Of a DNA stretch of 58,191 bases, positions 7,605 through 17,953 are shown in pieces. This DNA is from Ruminiclostridium cellobioparum subsp. termitidis CT1112 (GTDB lineage: Bacteria; Bacillota; Clostridia; Acetivibrionales; DSM-1351), in NCBI RefSeq assembly GCF_000350485.1, contig NZ_AORV01000007.1:1-58191 (forward strand). Direction: 5' to 3'. Under the pieces are notes generated by a model. It saw nothing but the letters and a program-made list of their open reading frames with translations. It made no database searches and had not been told where the DNA came from. The position numbers and the translations under genes are program-made. Each line of letters starts with the position of its first letter. Position 1 is the stretch's first letter.

Positions 7605-9416
7605 ATGTTTTTTTCTGTACTGAGAAATTTTATTAACTTAAGTATTAGAAATAAAATAATTTTTTTATTCAGTATCCTTCTGATAATTCCAATTATTATA
7701 ATAGGTTTATTCACGTATAATTATATAATTTCCGTTGTTCAGAAAAGAGCAGTTGATTATACAAGCGAAATCCAGCACTCCATAATCAGCAAAACGGATA
7801 GTTATTTTTCCCAGATGAATGATTTACTGATGAATATAGCGTATGAAACAAATGACATGACATCTTTGGATTTATCCCGGAGAGCTATGCCGGATAATGA
7901 AACCAGGCAGGATAATAAAACTCTTCAGTATTTAAAGGAAACCGATCAGATATATAATGTATTATTGGCCTCAACCCGCAAAAGCAAATATATCAATTCA
8001 ATTTCACTCTATACAGAAAGCAGAAATGTCCTGGCTTACAAGACAATTTATAATGTCAATAACTCATATTCTCCGGATAATGAAGATTGGTTTAAAAAAG
8101 TGCAGGCCTCCAAAAGAGAAATCATCATTTCAAACACCCACAGGGATAACCAATTAATTGACAACAGTAAAAGCAATGTTATAACAATTGCCAGAAAAAT
8201 ATATAATCCCGCCGATTATTCTGAAATAGGTATTCTGGCTATGAATATCAGCCTTGATGCCATTAATGATTTATACAAGGATATTTTGAAAAACGAAGGT
8301 GTAAAAGTATACTTTGTTAATGGAGATGGTTTTATAAATTACTGCAATGATAATTCTCAATACATGGGATATCTTGATGCTGAAATCAAGTCTGACATCC
8401 TTAATCCGGAGGGGATTTTTACCTTTTTTGATAATGATGGCGCCAAAATGTTTGCAACCTACCAGACTTCAAGTCTCACAGGTTGGAAGATACTGTTTAC
8501 AATGAAATATTCCAACCTTGTTTTAGAAGCCAATGTCCTGAAAGCAGTAATTATTATTGTTATTATCTTCTTATGCTCATTTTTATATTTCCTGATTGTT
8601 TACTTTTCCAAGAGGATCGTACGTCCTATCAAGAATTTGGAACTGGGCATGTCAACGGCAATACAAAGCAATTTCAAAAACAAGCTGGATATAACCTCGA
8701 TAGATGAAGTAGGTCGCCTGGGCGAAAAATTCAACCTGATGCTGGATAAAATAAATCAACTTATTTCTGATGTTTATTATGAGCAGGATTTAAAGAGACA
8801 AGCAGAAATTAATGCTTTACAGGCACAAATCAACCCTCATTTTTTATATAATACGTTAAATACCATAAAGCTGATGGCAGTTCTCCAGAAATCGGATAAA
8901 ATTGCAAATACCATAGACAGCCTTGTGAAGCTTCTCCAGTTTACAGCCAAGAAAACTGAAGAATTTGTGTCCATTAAAGATGAAGTTACTGCATTGCAGG
9001 ACTATATCGAAATTCAAAAAGTCAGATATTATAATAAAATCAAGTTTATCTTTGAAATAGAAGAGGCTACATTATCATTCAAAACTCTTAAATTTACTCT
9101 CCAGCCCTTTATAGAAAATTCCATATTTCACGGACTTGAGCCCAGAGGCGGCAAAGGCACCATAACAGTTAAAATATTCAGGCAGGAGGATGATATTTGT
9201 TTTACTGTCAGAGATGATGGAACCGGAATGGATGAGGCTACTCTTAATAATCTGCTAAATACCGATCATGAAAACAAAAACAGCTTTAACAAAATTGGTA
9301 TAAAAAACGTGCATCAAAGGATTAAGCTTTACTTTGGCTATCAATATGGAGTTAACATTAAAAGCCATATAAATGCCGGTACCGAAGCTCAAATAAAAAT
9401 ACCGGTTATTTTATAA
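7605..9416 (+). CDS. Membrane sensor histidine kinase, YesM/LytS class
   Basis: A two-component sensor of 603 residues that should phosphorylate the adjacent YesN-type regulator. Transmembrane segment 1 is near residues 16-38, followed by an extracytoplasmic Cache-like sensing domain to about 295, transmembrane segment 2 (about 305-328), a HAMP linker (KRIVRPIKNLE), the His_kinase domain with NPHFLYNTLN (phosphorylated His near 412), and a HATPase domain with RDDGTGMD and a final GIKNVHQRIKLYFG box. Start: TTG at 7590 and ATG at 7602 are in frame, but GAGGAGG with six-base spacing favours ATG 7605. The response regulator follows 12 bases downstream. Position opposite a sugar transporter suggests it senses a sugar, perhaps through a binding protein. 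Confidence 0.92.
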   Translation: MFFSVLRNFINLSIRNKIIFLFSILLIIPIIIIGLFTYNYIISVVQKRAVDYTSEIQHSIISKTDSYFSQMNDLLMNIAYETNDMTSLDLSRRAMPDNETRQDNKTLQYLKETDQIYNVLLASTRKSKYINSISLYTESRNVLAYKTIYNVNNSYSPDNEDWFKKVQASKREIIISNTHRDNQLIDNSKSNVITIARKIYNPADYSEIGILAMNISLDAINDLYKDILKNEGVKVYFVNGDGFINYCNDNSQYMGYLDAEIKSDILNPEGIFTFFDNDGAKMFATYQTSSLTGWKILFTMKYSNLVLEANVLKAVIIIVIIFLCSFLYFLIVYFSKRIVRPIKNLELGMSTAIQSNFKNKLDITSIDEVGRLGEKFNLMLDKINQLISDVYYEQDLKRQAEINALQAQINPHFLYNTLNTIKLMAVLQKSDKIANTIDSLVKLLQFTAKKTEEFVSIKDEVTALQDYIEIQKVRYYNKIKFIFEIEEATLSFKTLKFTLQPFIENSIFHGLEPRGGKGTITVKIFRQEDDICFTVRDDGTGMDEATLNNLLNTDHENKNSFNKIGIKNVHQRIKLYFGYQYGVNIKSHINAGTEAQIKIPVIL

Positions 9417-9428
9417 AGGAGCCTGCAT

Positions 9429-10052
9429 ATGATTAAAATACTTATAGTTGATGATGAACCCCTGGTACGGATTGGCTTGAAATTAGCCCTGGAATGGGAA
9501 ACACACGGTTTTACCATCGTGGGAGAAGCTTCTAACGGAGAACAGGCATTAAACCTTCTGGATCAGCTCTCTCCGGATATCGTAATCACTGACATTAAAA
9601 TGCCTATTTTAGATGGTATAGGCCTTACAAAAGAAATATGCTCAAAATATTCAAATACAAAAGTTATAATCCTCAGTTCATATTCCGACTATGAATATGT
9701 TAGAGAAGCAATGAAGAATGGAGCGGTTGATTACTTAAGGAAGAATGACATTAACCCCGAAAAAATCCTGCCCATACTTTCAAAGCTCAAGGAAGAAATT
9801 ATCAGGTACAAAGTATTTCCGAAAGACAGTGACAAGTACAAGCAGTACGTTACCGAATGTATTTCCATGCTGAGAGATGATTTTCTTAAAGAATTACTGG
9901 ATGAAAACAGTTTAAACAAAAACGAAACCGAGGAATATTTAAGGAATTTTAACATCAATTTTCCGGAAGGATATTATATACTCCTTACTATTTATATTGA
10001 CAATTTCAAAGACGTTCAAAAAAATACTCGGAAAAGGATGAGAAGCTATTGA
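9429..10052 (+). CDS. YesN-type response regulator, N-terminal half (frameshifted)
   Basis: The receiver domain (residues 1-120) has acidic residues VDDEP, phosphoacceptor Asp about 55 in ITDIKMP, and Lys near 105 in DYLRKND. A linker region begins after 120. The reading frame then ends early at 10052, 27 bases after an A7 run at 10018-10024. With one more A the frame would read on as KKYSEKDEKLLRFSMKN and join the AraC-type half that is open from 10049. The two pieces together make a normal regulator of about 537 residues. The break may be a sequencing error, a true mutation, phase variation or slippage. AAAGGAG precedes the ATG. The gene follows the sensor kinase and belongs to the same transcript. 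Confidence 0.85.
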   Translation: MIKILIVDDEPLVRIGLKLALEWETHGFTIVGEASNGEQALNLLDQLSPDIVITDIKMPILDGIGLTKEICSKYSNTKVIILSSYSDYEYVREAMKNGAVDYLRKNDINPEKILPILSKLKEEIIRYKVFPKDSDKYKQYVTECISMLRDDFLKELLDENSLNKNETEEYLRNFNINFPEGYYILLTIYIDNFKDVQKNTRKRMRSY

Positions 10053-11044
10053 GATTTTCCATGAAAAATATGGCTGACGAAGTCCTGGGCACCGCTTCGT
10101 CAGAATTTATCATGTGCAGTTCCAGTGAGTATGTTATGATTTTCCCGGTTGAACAAACGGAATCTTTTATTGAGGAATTACTTGAAACATGTAATGATTT
10201 TAAAGAAGTTTTAAATGATTATTTAAATATCAGTATTTCCATGGGTATCAGCAATATCCATACCGGCATAAATGGTATAAAAATTGCATATGGTGAAACT
10301 GTTAAAGCACTTTATTTCAAATTTTACAGGGCAAAGGGAAGCATCATAAGATATCAGGATATTAAATTTACAGAACTTGTTCAAATTAATCCCGGCTTAA
10401 CTCAGCATTTGCTTGAAAGACTTCAGCTTATGATCAAATCAAAAAACATAAAACCGTGTAATGAGATATTGGAGGAAGTCCGGCAATTAATAATATCCGG
10501 CAACAAACTTTTAGATATTAAAGAATCCAGAAGTCTTTATTTGAATTTAATTGAAAAATTCAACTGGATTTTTCAGGAGGAATACTTTAAAAGCAATAAA
10601 AATTCAAACACCTATGAAAATATAGTTGTCGCAGAAAATATCAGTGATATTGAAGAAGTAATCAGAAATTACTTTATAGATAATATTGAATTAATTTCAT
10701 CAGATGTGGACAAAAAGGATATTAATAAGATTTTAAAAGCGGTAGAGTATATAAATTTAAATTACGACAAAGAACTTACCCTTCAAACAGTGGCAGATAA
10801 GGTTAATCTAAACGCCTTCTATTTTTCGAGGGTATTTAAAAAAGAAACCGGTATCAGTTTTACAGACTACCTTACAAAATTAAGAATAGACAAATCAAAA
10901 GAGCTGTTGCTGGAGGGGATAAAGGCTTTTGAGGTTTCTGAAAAAGTCGGGTATTTAAACTATACCTACTTCAGCAAGTTATTTAAAAAAACTGTTGGTG
11001 TAAATCCGTCAAAATACAACATTATCAACTCCGGCAATAAATAA
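10049..11044 (+). CDS. YesN-type response regulator, C-terminal AraC half (frameshifted)
   Basis: This frame continues the regulator that starts at 9429, shifted by -1. The first codon shown is a TTG inside what would be LLRFSMKN, and no ribosome binding site precedes it, so it is not an independent gene. Residues 1-215 are the GGDEF-like/helical linker seen in YesN proteins. Residues about 225-325 hold a two-helix-turn-helix AraC DNA-binding domain (LTLQTVADKVNLNAFYFSRVFKKETG and VGYLNYTYFSKLFKKTVGVNPSKY). Its stop codon directly abuts the stop codon of the convergent binding-protein gene at 11045. If slippage restores the frame, the protein would activate the sugar transport operon through the TTTGATTACTTT repeats. 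Confidence 0.8.
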   Translation: MRFSMKNMADEVLGTASSEFIMCSSSEYVMIFPVEQTESFIEELLETCNDFKEVLNDYLNISISMGISNIHTGINGIKIAYGETVKALYFKFYRAKGSIIRYQDIKFTELVQINPGLTQHLLERLQLMIKSKNIKPCNEILEEVRQLIISGNKLLDIKESRSLYLNLIEKFNWIFQEEYFKSNKNSNTYENIVVAENISDIEEVIRNYFIDNIELISSDVDKKDINKILKAVEYINLNYDKELTLQTVADKVNLNAFYFSRVFKKETGISFTDYLTKLRIDKSKELLLEGIKAFEVSEKVGYLNYTYFSKLFKKTVGVNPSKYNIINSGNK

Positions 11045-12355
11045 TTATCTGTTATATATATGCTTTAGCGCCTCGGCTACACTGGTTTGGACCTCCTCAG
11101 GCTTTTCCTCCTTAAAAATCTGTTGAAGTCCATTTATAATTTCTTTTCCGGCTACCCCCAGTTTGGGGCTGAACGGCATAACTTTTGCATATGGAGCAAT
11201 TTCGCCTAAAAAAGTATTAATTTGAGCTGAGGATAGTTTATTATAATTATTTGTAATGGAACTTCTTTGCGGCGGCAGCATTCCCATAGGAATAATGTAG
11301 CTTTCTACCGAATAATCCGATGCTGCCATAAACTTGACAAATTCCCAGGCGATATCTTTATATTGGCACGTTTCAGCAATTCCCAAAGAGTGGATTTCGG
11401 CATTGGTGCATTGTAATACACCATCTTTGGTCGGCATGGTTGTAACACCGAATATCTTATCAAAATTTTCGTCGGATAAATTGCTGTTGATATCCTGAAG
11501 TATACCTTTAAAATAAGTCCCATCCAGCTTGTAAACCATCTTGTTGTTGGCCATCAGCTCTCTTTCCATTTTAGTTTCCTTATTGACAGGAGAGTATCCA
11601 TTTTCCGCTACCGAGCCAAACCACTTTAACGCATCTAAAACAGCGGGCTGCTCAAAGTTGGGATCGCTTGGATCCTCCAATAGATCCTTTGCTCCAAATG
11701 CCCAGAAATAAGGTAAGTTTTCTGTAAAGGCATAGTCAATGGTAGTGGTATCAATGCCTATTCCATAGACTTTCCCATCAAACTTTTTCTTAATTATTTT
11801 CAGTTGATTATTTAATTCATCAATGGTACGGGGAGGATTCTTTATTCCGGCCTGTTCCATAAGCTGCTTGTTATACCAGAATCCGCTGGGAGTCAGTGCC
11901 GCAGGGATGGCATAAAGCGTCCCATTATATTTTGCTGCATCTACAAAGCTTTTGGAATAGCTGTCAAGTATATAATTTCCTTCTTCGGCATAACCGGTGA
12001 GATCTATAAGGGTATCCTGACTTGCAAGCAATGCTGTCCAATATCCGGTCATTTGAATGATATCAGGCAAGCTGCCGCTTTCCGACATGATAACAAGCTG
12101 TCTGGGGCACTCGTCAAATGGTATGGGAATGTTTTCAATTGAAACATTTGGGTTCTTTTTAACAAATTCATCTATTATGGCATCAATTTTATTTCGTGTA
12201 GCCATTTCAGCAGATACCCAGTTGATATAGCTTAATTGCATCTTCTTATTATCAGCTGCTTTGGAACTGGTATCAGCAATTCTACATCCATTTGTAAATA
12301 TAATTGTCAAAATTAAAGTCATTAAAGCTATGGCCATGAGAACAGCTTTCTTCAT
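11045..12355 (-). CDS. Family 1 sugar-binding lipoprotein (SBP_bac_1, MalE-like)
   Basis: An extracellular solute-binding lipoprotein of 436 residues. The signal peptide MKKAVLMAIALMTLILTIIFTNGC ends in lipobox TNGC. The mature protein has the usual family 1 features: PDIIQMTGYW, YAIPAALTPSGFWYNKQLMEQAGI and a C-terminal EEVQTSVAEALKHI segment. Start: ATG 12355 has GGAGG seven bases upstream; the open frame to 12403 has none. No permease or ATPase of this class (CUT1) is next to it. It is convergent with the response regulator, so it may work as an accessory sensor of the two-component system or supply an orphan transporter elsewhere. Both readings are inference. Confidence 0.88.
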   Translation of the reverse strand: MKKAVLMAIALMTLILTIIFTNGCRIADTSSKAADNKKMQLSYINWVSAEMATRNKIDAIIDEFVKKNPNVSIENIPIPFDECPRQLVIMSESGSLPDIIQMTGYWTALLASQDTLIDLTGYAEEGNYILDSYSKSFVDAAKYNGTLYAIPAALTPSGFWYNKQLMEQAGIKNPPRTIDELNNQLKIIKKKFDGKVYGIGIDTTTIDYAFTENLPYFWAFGAKDLLEDPSDPNFEQPAVLDALKWFGSVAENGYSPVNKETKMERELMANNKMVYKLDGTYFKGILQDINSNLSDENFDKIFGVTTMPTKDGVLQCTNAEIHSLGIAETCQYKDIAWEFVKFMAASDYSVESYIIPMGMLPPQRSSITNNYNKLSSAQINTFLGEIAPYAKVMPFSPKLGVAGKEIINGLQQIFKEEKPEEVQTSVAEALKHIYNR

Positions 12356-12504
12356 AAATTTCCTCCAAAAGGCTTCAACGCAGCCGCAGGGCAAATTAAC
12401 CACTCAAAAACGTATTGTACATTGTCAATAGAGGGTATTAACATTTTAGCTGATATTTTTGAATATGTGCCGGCATTATAGATTCATTAATTATATATCA
12501 AAAC

Positions 12505-12520
12505 ATTGTCAACCGACAAT
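12505..12520. promoter_or_regulatory. Short palindrome upstream of the binding-protein gene
   Basis: ATTGTC-AACC-GACAAT is a 6-bp inverted repeat. The word ACATTGTCAA occurs here (12503-12512) and again at 12419-12428, 84 bases apart. The elements lie upstream of the leftward binding-protein gene and could be an operator. No regulator can be assigned. Confidence 0.3.
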
Positions 12521-12540
12521 ATAATTTACCCCGGCACGAA

Positions 12541-12570
12541 AAAAAGAACCGATTTTCATCGGTTCTTTTT
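12541..12570 (-). terminator. Terminator of the str operon (after tuf)
   Basis: A 13-bp perfect stem (12541-12553 with 12558-12570) with loop TTTC lies 12 bases past the tuf stop. The A-rich and T-rich stem ends give a T-run in both directions, so it is likely bidirectional. Confidence 0.85.
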
Positions 12571-12582
12571 TATAATGCCATA

Positions 12583-13785
12583 TTATTCAATTATCTTTGA
12601 AACGTTACCAGCACCAACTGTTCTTCCACCTTCACGGATAGCGAACTTAAGTCCTTCTTCCATAGCGATAGGAGTGATCAATTTGATCTTCATAGTGATG
12701 TGGTCACCAGGCATAACCATTTCAGTTCCTTCAGGAATTTCGATAACACCTGTAACGTCAGTTGTTCTGAAGTAGAACTGTGGTCTGTAACCATTGAAGA
12801 ATGGTTTGTGTCTTCCACCTTCTGCAGCAGTCAGAACGTATACCTGACCTTCATAGTAAGTGTGAGGCTTAATTGATCCTGGTTTAGCTAAAACCTGTCC
12901 TCTTTCGATATCAGTTCTCTGAATACCTCTTAAGAGAGCACCGATGTTATCACCGGCAACAGCCTGATCAAGAAGCTTTCTGAACATTTCAACACCTGTA
13001 ACGGTTGTCTTTCTTGGAGCATCCATCAAACCAACGATTTCAACTTCGTCTCCAACCTTTACGATACCTCTTTCAACTCTACCTGTAGCAACAGTTCCAC
13101 GGCCTGTGATTGAGAAAACGTCCTCGACAGGCATAATGAATGCCTTGTCAGTTGCTCTTTCAGGAGTTGGGATATATCTGTCAACTTCATCCATGAGTTT
13201 CAAGATTGGTGCATACTCAGGAGCACTAACTTCCTTTGAAGTACACTCGAGAGCTAAAAGAGCTGATCCTCTGACAATAGGAGTATCATCGCCGGGGAAT
13301 TCGTAGGAGCTCAATAATTCTCTAACTTCCATCTCAACCAATTCGATAAGTTCTTCGTCATCAACCATATCACACTTGTTCAGGAATACTACTATATAAG
13401 GAACACCAACCTGACCTGCGAGAAGGATATGTTCTCTGGTCTGTGGCATTGGGCCGTCAGCAGCTGAAACAACGAGGATAGCACCGTCCATCTGAGCAGC
13501 ACCGGTGATCATGTTCTTAACATAGTCGGCATGGCCAGGGCAGTCAACGTGAGCATAGTGTCTTGTTTCTGTTTCATATTCAACGTGAGCAGTATTGATT
13601 GTGATACCTCTTTCTCTCTCCTCCGGAGCGGAGTCAATAGTACCATAATCTTTAAATTCAGCTCTTCCAAGTAATCCCAATACCTTGGTGATTGCAGCTG
13701 TTAAGGAAGTCTTACCATGGTCAACGTGACCGATTGTTCCGATATTAACGTGGGGTTTAGTTCTTTCAAATTTAGCCTTAGCCAT
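12583..13785 (-). CDS. tuf: Translation elongation factor Tu
   Basis: EF-Tu, 400 residues, the GTPase that brings aminoacyl-tRNA to the ribosome. G1 GHVDHGKT, G3 DCPGH and G4 NKCD are all present; domains 2 and 3 follow at normal length ([26 protein letters not shown]). GGATGGAG stands upstream of the ATG. It is the last gene of the str operon, 95 bases after fusA, and is followed by a strong terminator. Nothing is unusual. Confidence 0.98.
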   Translation of the reverse strand: MAKAKFERTKPHVNIGTIGHVDHGKTSLTAAITKVLGLLGRAEFKDYGTIDSAPEERERGITINTAHVEYETETRHYAHVDCPGHADYVKNMITGAAQMDGAILVVSAADGPMPQTREHILLAGQVGVPYIVVFLNKCDMVDDEELIELVEMEVRELLSSYEFPGDDTPIVRGSALLALECTSKEVSAPEYAPILKLMDEVDRYIPTPERATDKAFIMPVEDVFSITGRGTVATGRVERGIVKVGDEVEIVGLMDAPRKTTVTGVEMFRKLLDQAVAGDNIGALLRGIQRTDIERGQVLAKPGSIKPHTYYEGQVYVLTAAEGGRHKPFFNGYRPQFYFRTTDVTGVIEIPEGTEMVMPGDHITMKIKLITPIAMEEGLKFAIREGGRTVGAGNVSKIIE

Positions 13786-13880
13786 TTTAAAATCTCCATC
13801 CTTTCATAAAGGCGCATTGCGCCACTTTGTAGATTTTGGTTTATTTAACAAAAGCATAAGCTCTTGCAATTAACATGAAA

Positions 13881-15968
13881 TTAATCATTAGATTTACCGC
13901 TTCTGCCTGCAATAACCTTTTCCTGGATACTCTTAGGCACTTCTTCGAAGTGGCTGGTTTCCATTGAGAAGGTACCTCTTCCCTGTGTTGAAGAACGAAG
14001 TGCGGTAGCGTATCCGAACATTTCAGACAATGGCACCACTGCTCTGATGTTCTGAGCGCCGCTGCGTGCTTCCATACCTTCAATACGTCCTCTTCTTGAG
14101 TTGAGTCCGCCCATAACGTCTCCCATATATTCCTCAGGAACGTTTACGTCAACTCTCATGATAGGTTCAAGAAGGACAGGATTTGCTCTTCTGCAGCCAT
14201 CTTTAAATGCCATGGAACCTGCTATCTTAAACGCCATTTCCGAGGAGTCAACTTCATGGTATGAACCGTCAATAAGAATAACTCTTACGTCAACTACGTT
14301 GTATCCGCCAAGTACACCGGCCTGCATTGCTTCCTGTATACCGGCATCGATTGGTGCGATGTATTCCTTTGGAATAGCACCACCGGTGATTTTGTTTACA
14401 AATTCATAACCTTCACCCGGTTCTCTCGGTTCGATCTCAATTACGCAGTGACCGTACTGACCTTTACCGCCTGACTGTCTTGCATACTTCATTTCTGACT
14501 TGACAGCCTTACGGATAGTTTCCTTATAGGAAACCTGCGGGTTACCAACATTTGCTTCAACCTTGAATTCTCTCATCATTCTGTCAACGATGATGTCAAG
14601 ATGGAGCTCACCCATACCACCAATGATGGTTTGGCCGGTCTCGCTATCTGTATGAACTCTGAAGGTCGGATCTTCTTCAGCAAGTTTCTGCAACGCAATA
14701 CCCATTTTTTCCTGACCGGCTTTAGTCTTAGGCTCAATGGCTACTTCTATAACCGGTTCCGGGAATTCCATTGATTCAAGAATAACTACATTAGCTTCTT
14801 CACAAAGGGTATCACCTGTCGTTGTATCTTTAAGACCAACAGCGGCAGCGATATCACCGGAATAAACCGTCTGTATTTCTTCTCTGTGGTTGGCATGCAT
14901 TTGAAGAATTCTACCGATTCTCTCTCTCTTGCCTTTTGTTGAGTTAAGGACATATGAACCTGAGTTCAATGTGCCTGAGTACACTCTGAAAAAGCAGAGT
15001 TTACCAACATAAGGGTCAGTCATGATTTTGAATGCAAGAGCCGAGAACGGACCATTGTCGTCTGCAGGTCTTTCGATTTCAGTTTCACCGTCAACAGACA
15101 TACCCTTTATAGCTGGGATGTCAAGCGGAGAAGGCATAAAATCAACAACTGCATCCAGCATCTGCTGCACACCCTTGTTTTTGTAAGATGAACCGCATAC
15201 AACAGGTATCATTTTCAGGCTTATTGTAGCCAGTCTGATACCCTTCTTGATTTCCTCTGTAGTGATTTCCTCACCTTCAAGGTATTTCATCATTGTCTCT
15301 TCATCTTGTTCAGCAACTGATTCTAATAATAGATCACGATATTTTTTTACAACATCAGCCATGTCGTCAGGGATAGACGCCTCTTCGACTAACTGGCCCA
15401 AATCATCTTTAAAGAGCAGAGCCTTCATGTTAATCAAATCAACAATACCTTTGAAAGTATCTTCACTGCCTATTGGTAATTGTATTGGCACCGCATTACA
15501 CTGTAATCTGTCTTTCATCATACCGATTACATTATAAAAATCGGCTCCCATAATATCCATTTTGTTAACATATGCCATACGTGGAACTCCATACTTGTCA
15601 GCCTGTCTCCAAACTGTTTCAGATTGGGGTTCAACACCGCCTTTTGCACAGAAAACTGTTACTGAACCATCGAGTACACGAAGAGATCTTTCAACTTCAA
15701 CAGTGAAGTCAACGTGCCCCGGCGTGTCAATAATATTAATTCTGTTACCCTTCCACTGTGCTGTAGTAGCGGCAGAAGTAATGGTTATACCTCTCTCCTG
15801 CTCCTGCTCCATCCAGTCCATAGTAGCAGCACCTTCATGAACTTCGCCGATCTTGTGAACTTTGCCTGTATAAAACAGTATACGCTCAGTTGTTGTAGTT
15901 TTACCAGCATCTATATGAGCCATTATACCGATATTTCTTGTATGTTGCAAGTCAAATTGCCTGGGCAT
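13881..15968 (-). CDS. fusA: Translation elongation factor G
   Basis: EF-G, 695 residues, the GTPase that drives ribosomal translocation. G1 [10 protein letters not shown]3 DTPGHVDF and G4 NKMD are visible, followed by domains II-V of usual length, including [14 protein letters not shown] and the C-terminal [16 protein letters not shown]. Start: MPRQFDLQ at 15968, with AAAGGAGG seven bases upstream; the in-frame ATG at 16010 gives an atypical 14-residue extension and was rejected. It lies 204 bases downstream of rpsG and upstream of tuf in the str operon. Confidence 0.98.
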   Translation of the reverse strand: MPRQFDLQHTRNIGIMAHIDAGKTTTTERILFYTGKVHKIGEVHEGAATMDWMEQEQERGITITSAATTAQWKGNRINIIDTPGHVDFTVEVERSLRVLDGSVTVFCAKGGVEPQSETVWRQADKYGVPRMAYVNKMDIMGADFYNVIGMMKDRLQCNAVPIQLPIGSEDTFKGIVDLINMKALLFKDDLGQLVEEASIPDDMADVVKKYRDLLLESVAEQDEETMMKYLEGEEITTEEIKKGIRLATISLKMIPVVCGSSYKNKGVQQMLDAVVDFMPSPLDIPAIKGMSVDGETEIERPADDNGPFSALAFKIMTDPYVGKLCFFRVYSGTLNSGSYVLNSTKGKRERIGRILQMHANHREEIQTVYSGDIAAAVGLKDTTTGDTLCEEANVVILESMEFPEPVIEVAIEPKTKAGQEKMGIALQKLAEEDPTFRVHTDSETGQTIIGGMGELHLDIIVDRMMREFKVEANVGNPQVSYKETIRKAVKSEMKYARQSGGKGQYGHCVIEIEPREPGEGYEFVNKITGGAIPKEYIAPIDAGIQEAMQAGVLGGYNVVDVRVILIDGSYHEVDSSEMAFKIAGSMAFKDGCRRANPVLLEPIMRVDVNVPEEYMGDVMGGLNSRRGRIEGMEARSGAQNIRAVVPLSEMFGYATALRSSTQGRGTFSMETSHFEEVPKSIQEKVIAGRSGKSND

Positions 15969-16172
15969 GATTACCCTCCTTTCGCGATAGTCCAAATTGA
16001 TAATTTTCAACCACGATAGATTGCTATCAATTCTTCAATTTTGTCTTAATTTATTGTGTCATTTCTTTCTTATAATACCCCATTTATCAATATGCAGTAT
16101 AAGAAAAATATAAATTTTACAAATTCTTAACATGCATAATGAGGCTGCTGCCAGAGCTTGCCAATGATGGTA

Positions 16173-16658
<486 letters not shown>

Positions 16659-16929
16659 TTATGATAACATTTAGTATGGGCCAAACCCATAGGAACGTAT
16701 CACAGGTACTCGTGGTTTAAACCGTCGTCAGCGCAAGTACTGTTTCATAAAATATACCTTAATAGTTTAACAGACTATAGATCAATTTATTTATGATGAA
16801 CTGTCAGGGACAACCGGACAGTCCATTGAACCTATTTTCTCTTAAATCAAGTATGCCGTAGCATACCTGCGCATATATATAATCACGTACTAAGCACCTA
16901 ACATTTTAAATTGTCAGCACGCTGTGGTA

Positions 16930-17358
16930 TTACTTTTTAGCGGCACCAGCCTTAGGACGCTTAGCGCCGTATTTCGAACGGGCCTGCATTCTTTTGGCAA
17001 CTCCGGCAGTGTCAAGAGTACCTCTTACTATGTGGTATCTTACACCAGGCAGGTCCTTAACTCTTCCACCCCTGATAAGAACAACGCTATGTTCCTGCAG
17101 GTTATGACCTATACCAGGAATATATGCAGATACTTCTATACCATTTGTAAGACGGACTCTGGCAACCTTACGAAGAGCCGAGTTCGGCTTCTTTGGTGTT
17201 GAAGTCTTAACAACAGTACAAACACCTCTTTTCTGAGGGCTGCTGATATCTGTAGGTTTTTTCTTCTTTGAGTTAAATCCCTTCTGGAGAGCTGGAGCAG
17301 TGGATTTCTTTTCCATTACTTCTCTGCCCTTTCTAACCAGCTGATTAAATGTTGGCAT
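16930..17358 (-). CDS. rpsL: 30S ribosomal protein S12
   Basis: S12, 142 residues, part of the decoding centre. It begins [13 protein letters not shown] and carries the conserved [20 protein letters not shown] and [12 protein letters not shown] blocks. The Lys residues linked to streptomycin resistance (in PKKPNSA and in the [12 protein letters not shown] region) are wild type. Start: ATG 17358 follows GGAGGTG; the longer frame to 17376 would read through the ribosome binding site from a TTG and was rejected. Confidence 0.98.
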   Translation of the reverse strand: MPTFNQLVRKGREVMEKKSTAPALQKGFNSKKKKPTDISSPQKRGVCTVVKTSTPKKPNSALRKVARVRLTNGIEVSAYIPGIGHNLQEHSVVLIRGGRVKDLPGVRYHIVRGTLDTAGVAKRMQARSKYGAKRPKAGAAKK

Positions 17359-17504
17359 TAGTACACCTCCTTTCAAGGTAATTAATTATATATATTAAAT
17401 ATATCATCCTCAAACAGGTCGAGGCGATAAACAATATAACCGGTAAAACACTCATCCGTACCTCTGCAGGTAACGGGTTCCATTGAAAGCTTGCGTTATA
17501 AGCT

Positions 17505-17747
17505 CTATTTCAAAATACATGCAACAGCGGCTTCAACTTCAATGCCGCAGGCTTTCCCAAGCTGCTTCATAGAGTCTGCATATGTTATTGGAACGGATGT
17601 CTTTTCACAGAGTTCTATAATACCTCTTACAACCCTCTGTTCGCAGTCTTTAGCTATTATTACCCTCGCTGCCGCACCGTTTTCCACAGCTTTTGTCGAC
17701 TGTTTTACACCGACTGTCTTTTTACAGTGTTTAAAATCCTCTAACAA
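17505..17747 (-). CDS. ybxF: L7Ae/L30e-family ribosomal protein (YbxF-like, K-turn binding)
   Basis: A small protein of 80 residues of the L7Ae family, which binds kink-turn RNA. Homologs sit between rpoC and rpsL in many Firmicutes. Visible features are KTVGVKQSTKAVENGAAARVIIAKDCE and the hydrophobic C-terminal VPITYADSMKQLGKACGIEVEAAVACIL. The start is taken as TTG 17747 because GGAGGAG lies five bases before it; an upstream in-frame TTG at 17780 lacks a Shine-Dalgarno sequence. It is the first gene of the str operon here, behind the promoter at 17885-17914. Confidence 0.88.
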   Translation of the reverse strand: MLEDFKHCKKTVGVKQSTKAVENGAAARVIIAKDCEQRVVRGIIELCEKTSVPITYADSMKQLGKACGIEVEAAVACILK

Positions 17748-17884
17748 TTTAACTCCTCCGCTTGACGGCAGTACCGCCAATTGCTACTTATTACTCATGC
17801 TTTACCCGTGCTTTCATGGTATCTGAAACGCAGCAACTTGTTTTTTAAACACACAAAAAAAGGCACAAAATAATGCACTGAATT

Positions 17885-17914
17885 ATTCTATCACTCTCAT
17901 ACGCCTTTTGTCAA
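17885..17914 (-). promoter_or_regulatory. Promoter of the str operon
   Basis: On the minus strand a perfect TTGACA (17909-17914) and TAGAAT (17885-17890) are 18 bases apart. The leader to the L7Ae gene is about 130 nt. The -35 region overlaps one arm (AAAAGGC) of a loose inverted repeat whose other arm GCCTTTTTTT is near 17861-17871, so transcripts from the upstream gene may end here. Confidence 0.65.
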
Positions 17915-17953
17915 GCCTGCATAAGTTTATCAGTAGATACCGCTTCTTTGCAA

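Noticed and set aside
10049-11044. Independent AraC-family regulator gene
   Set aside because: It begins at a TTG within sequence that continues the upstream response regulator and has no ribosome binding site; treated as the second half of one frameshifted gene.
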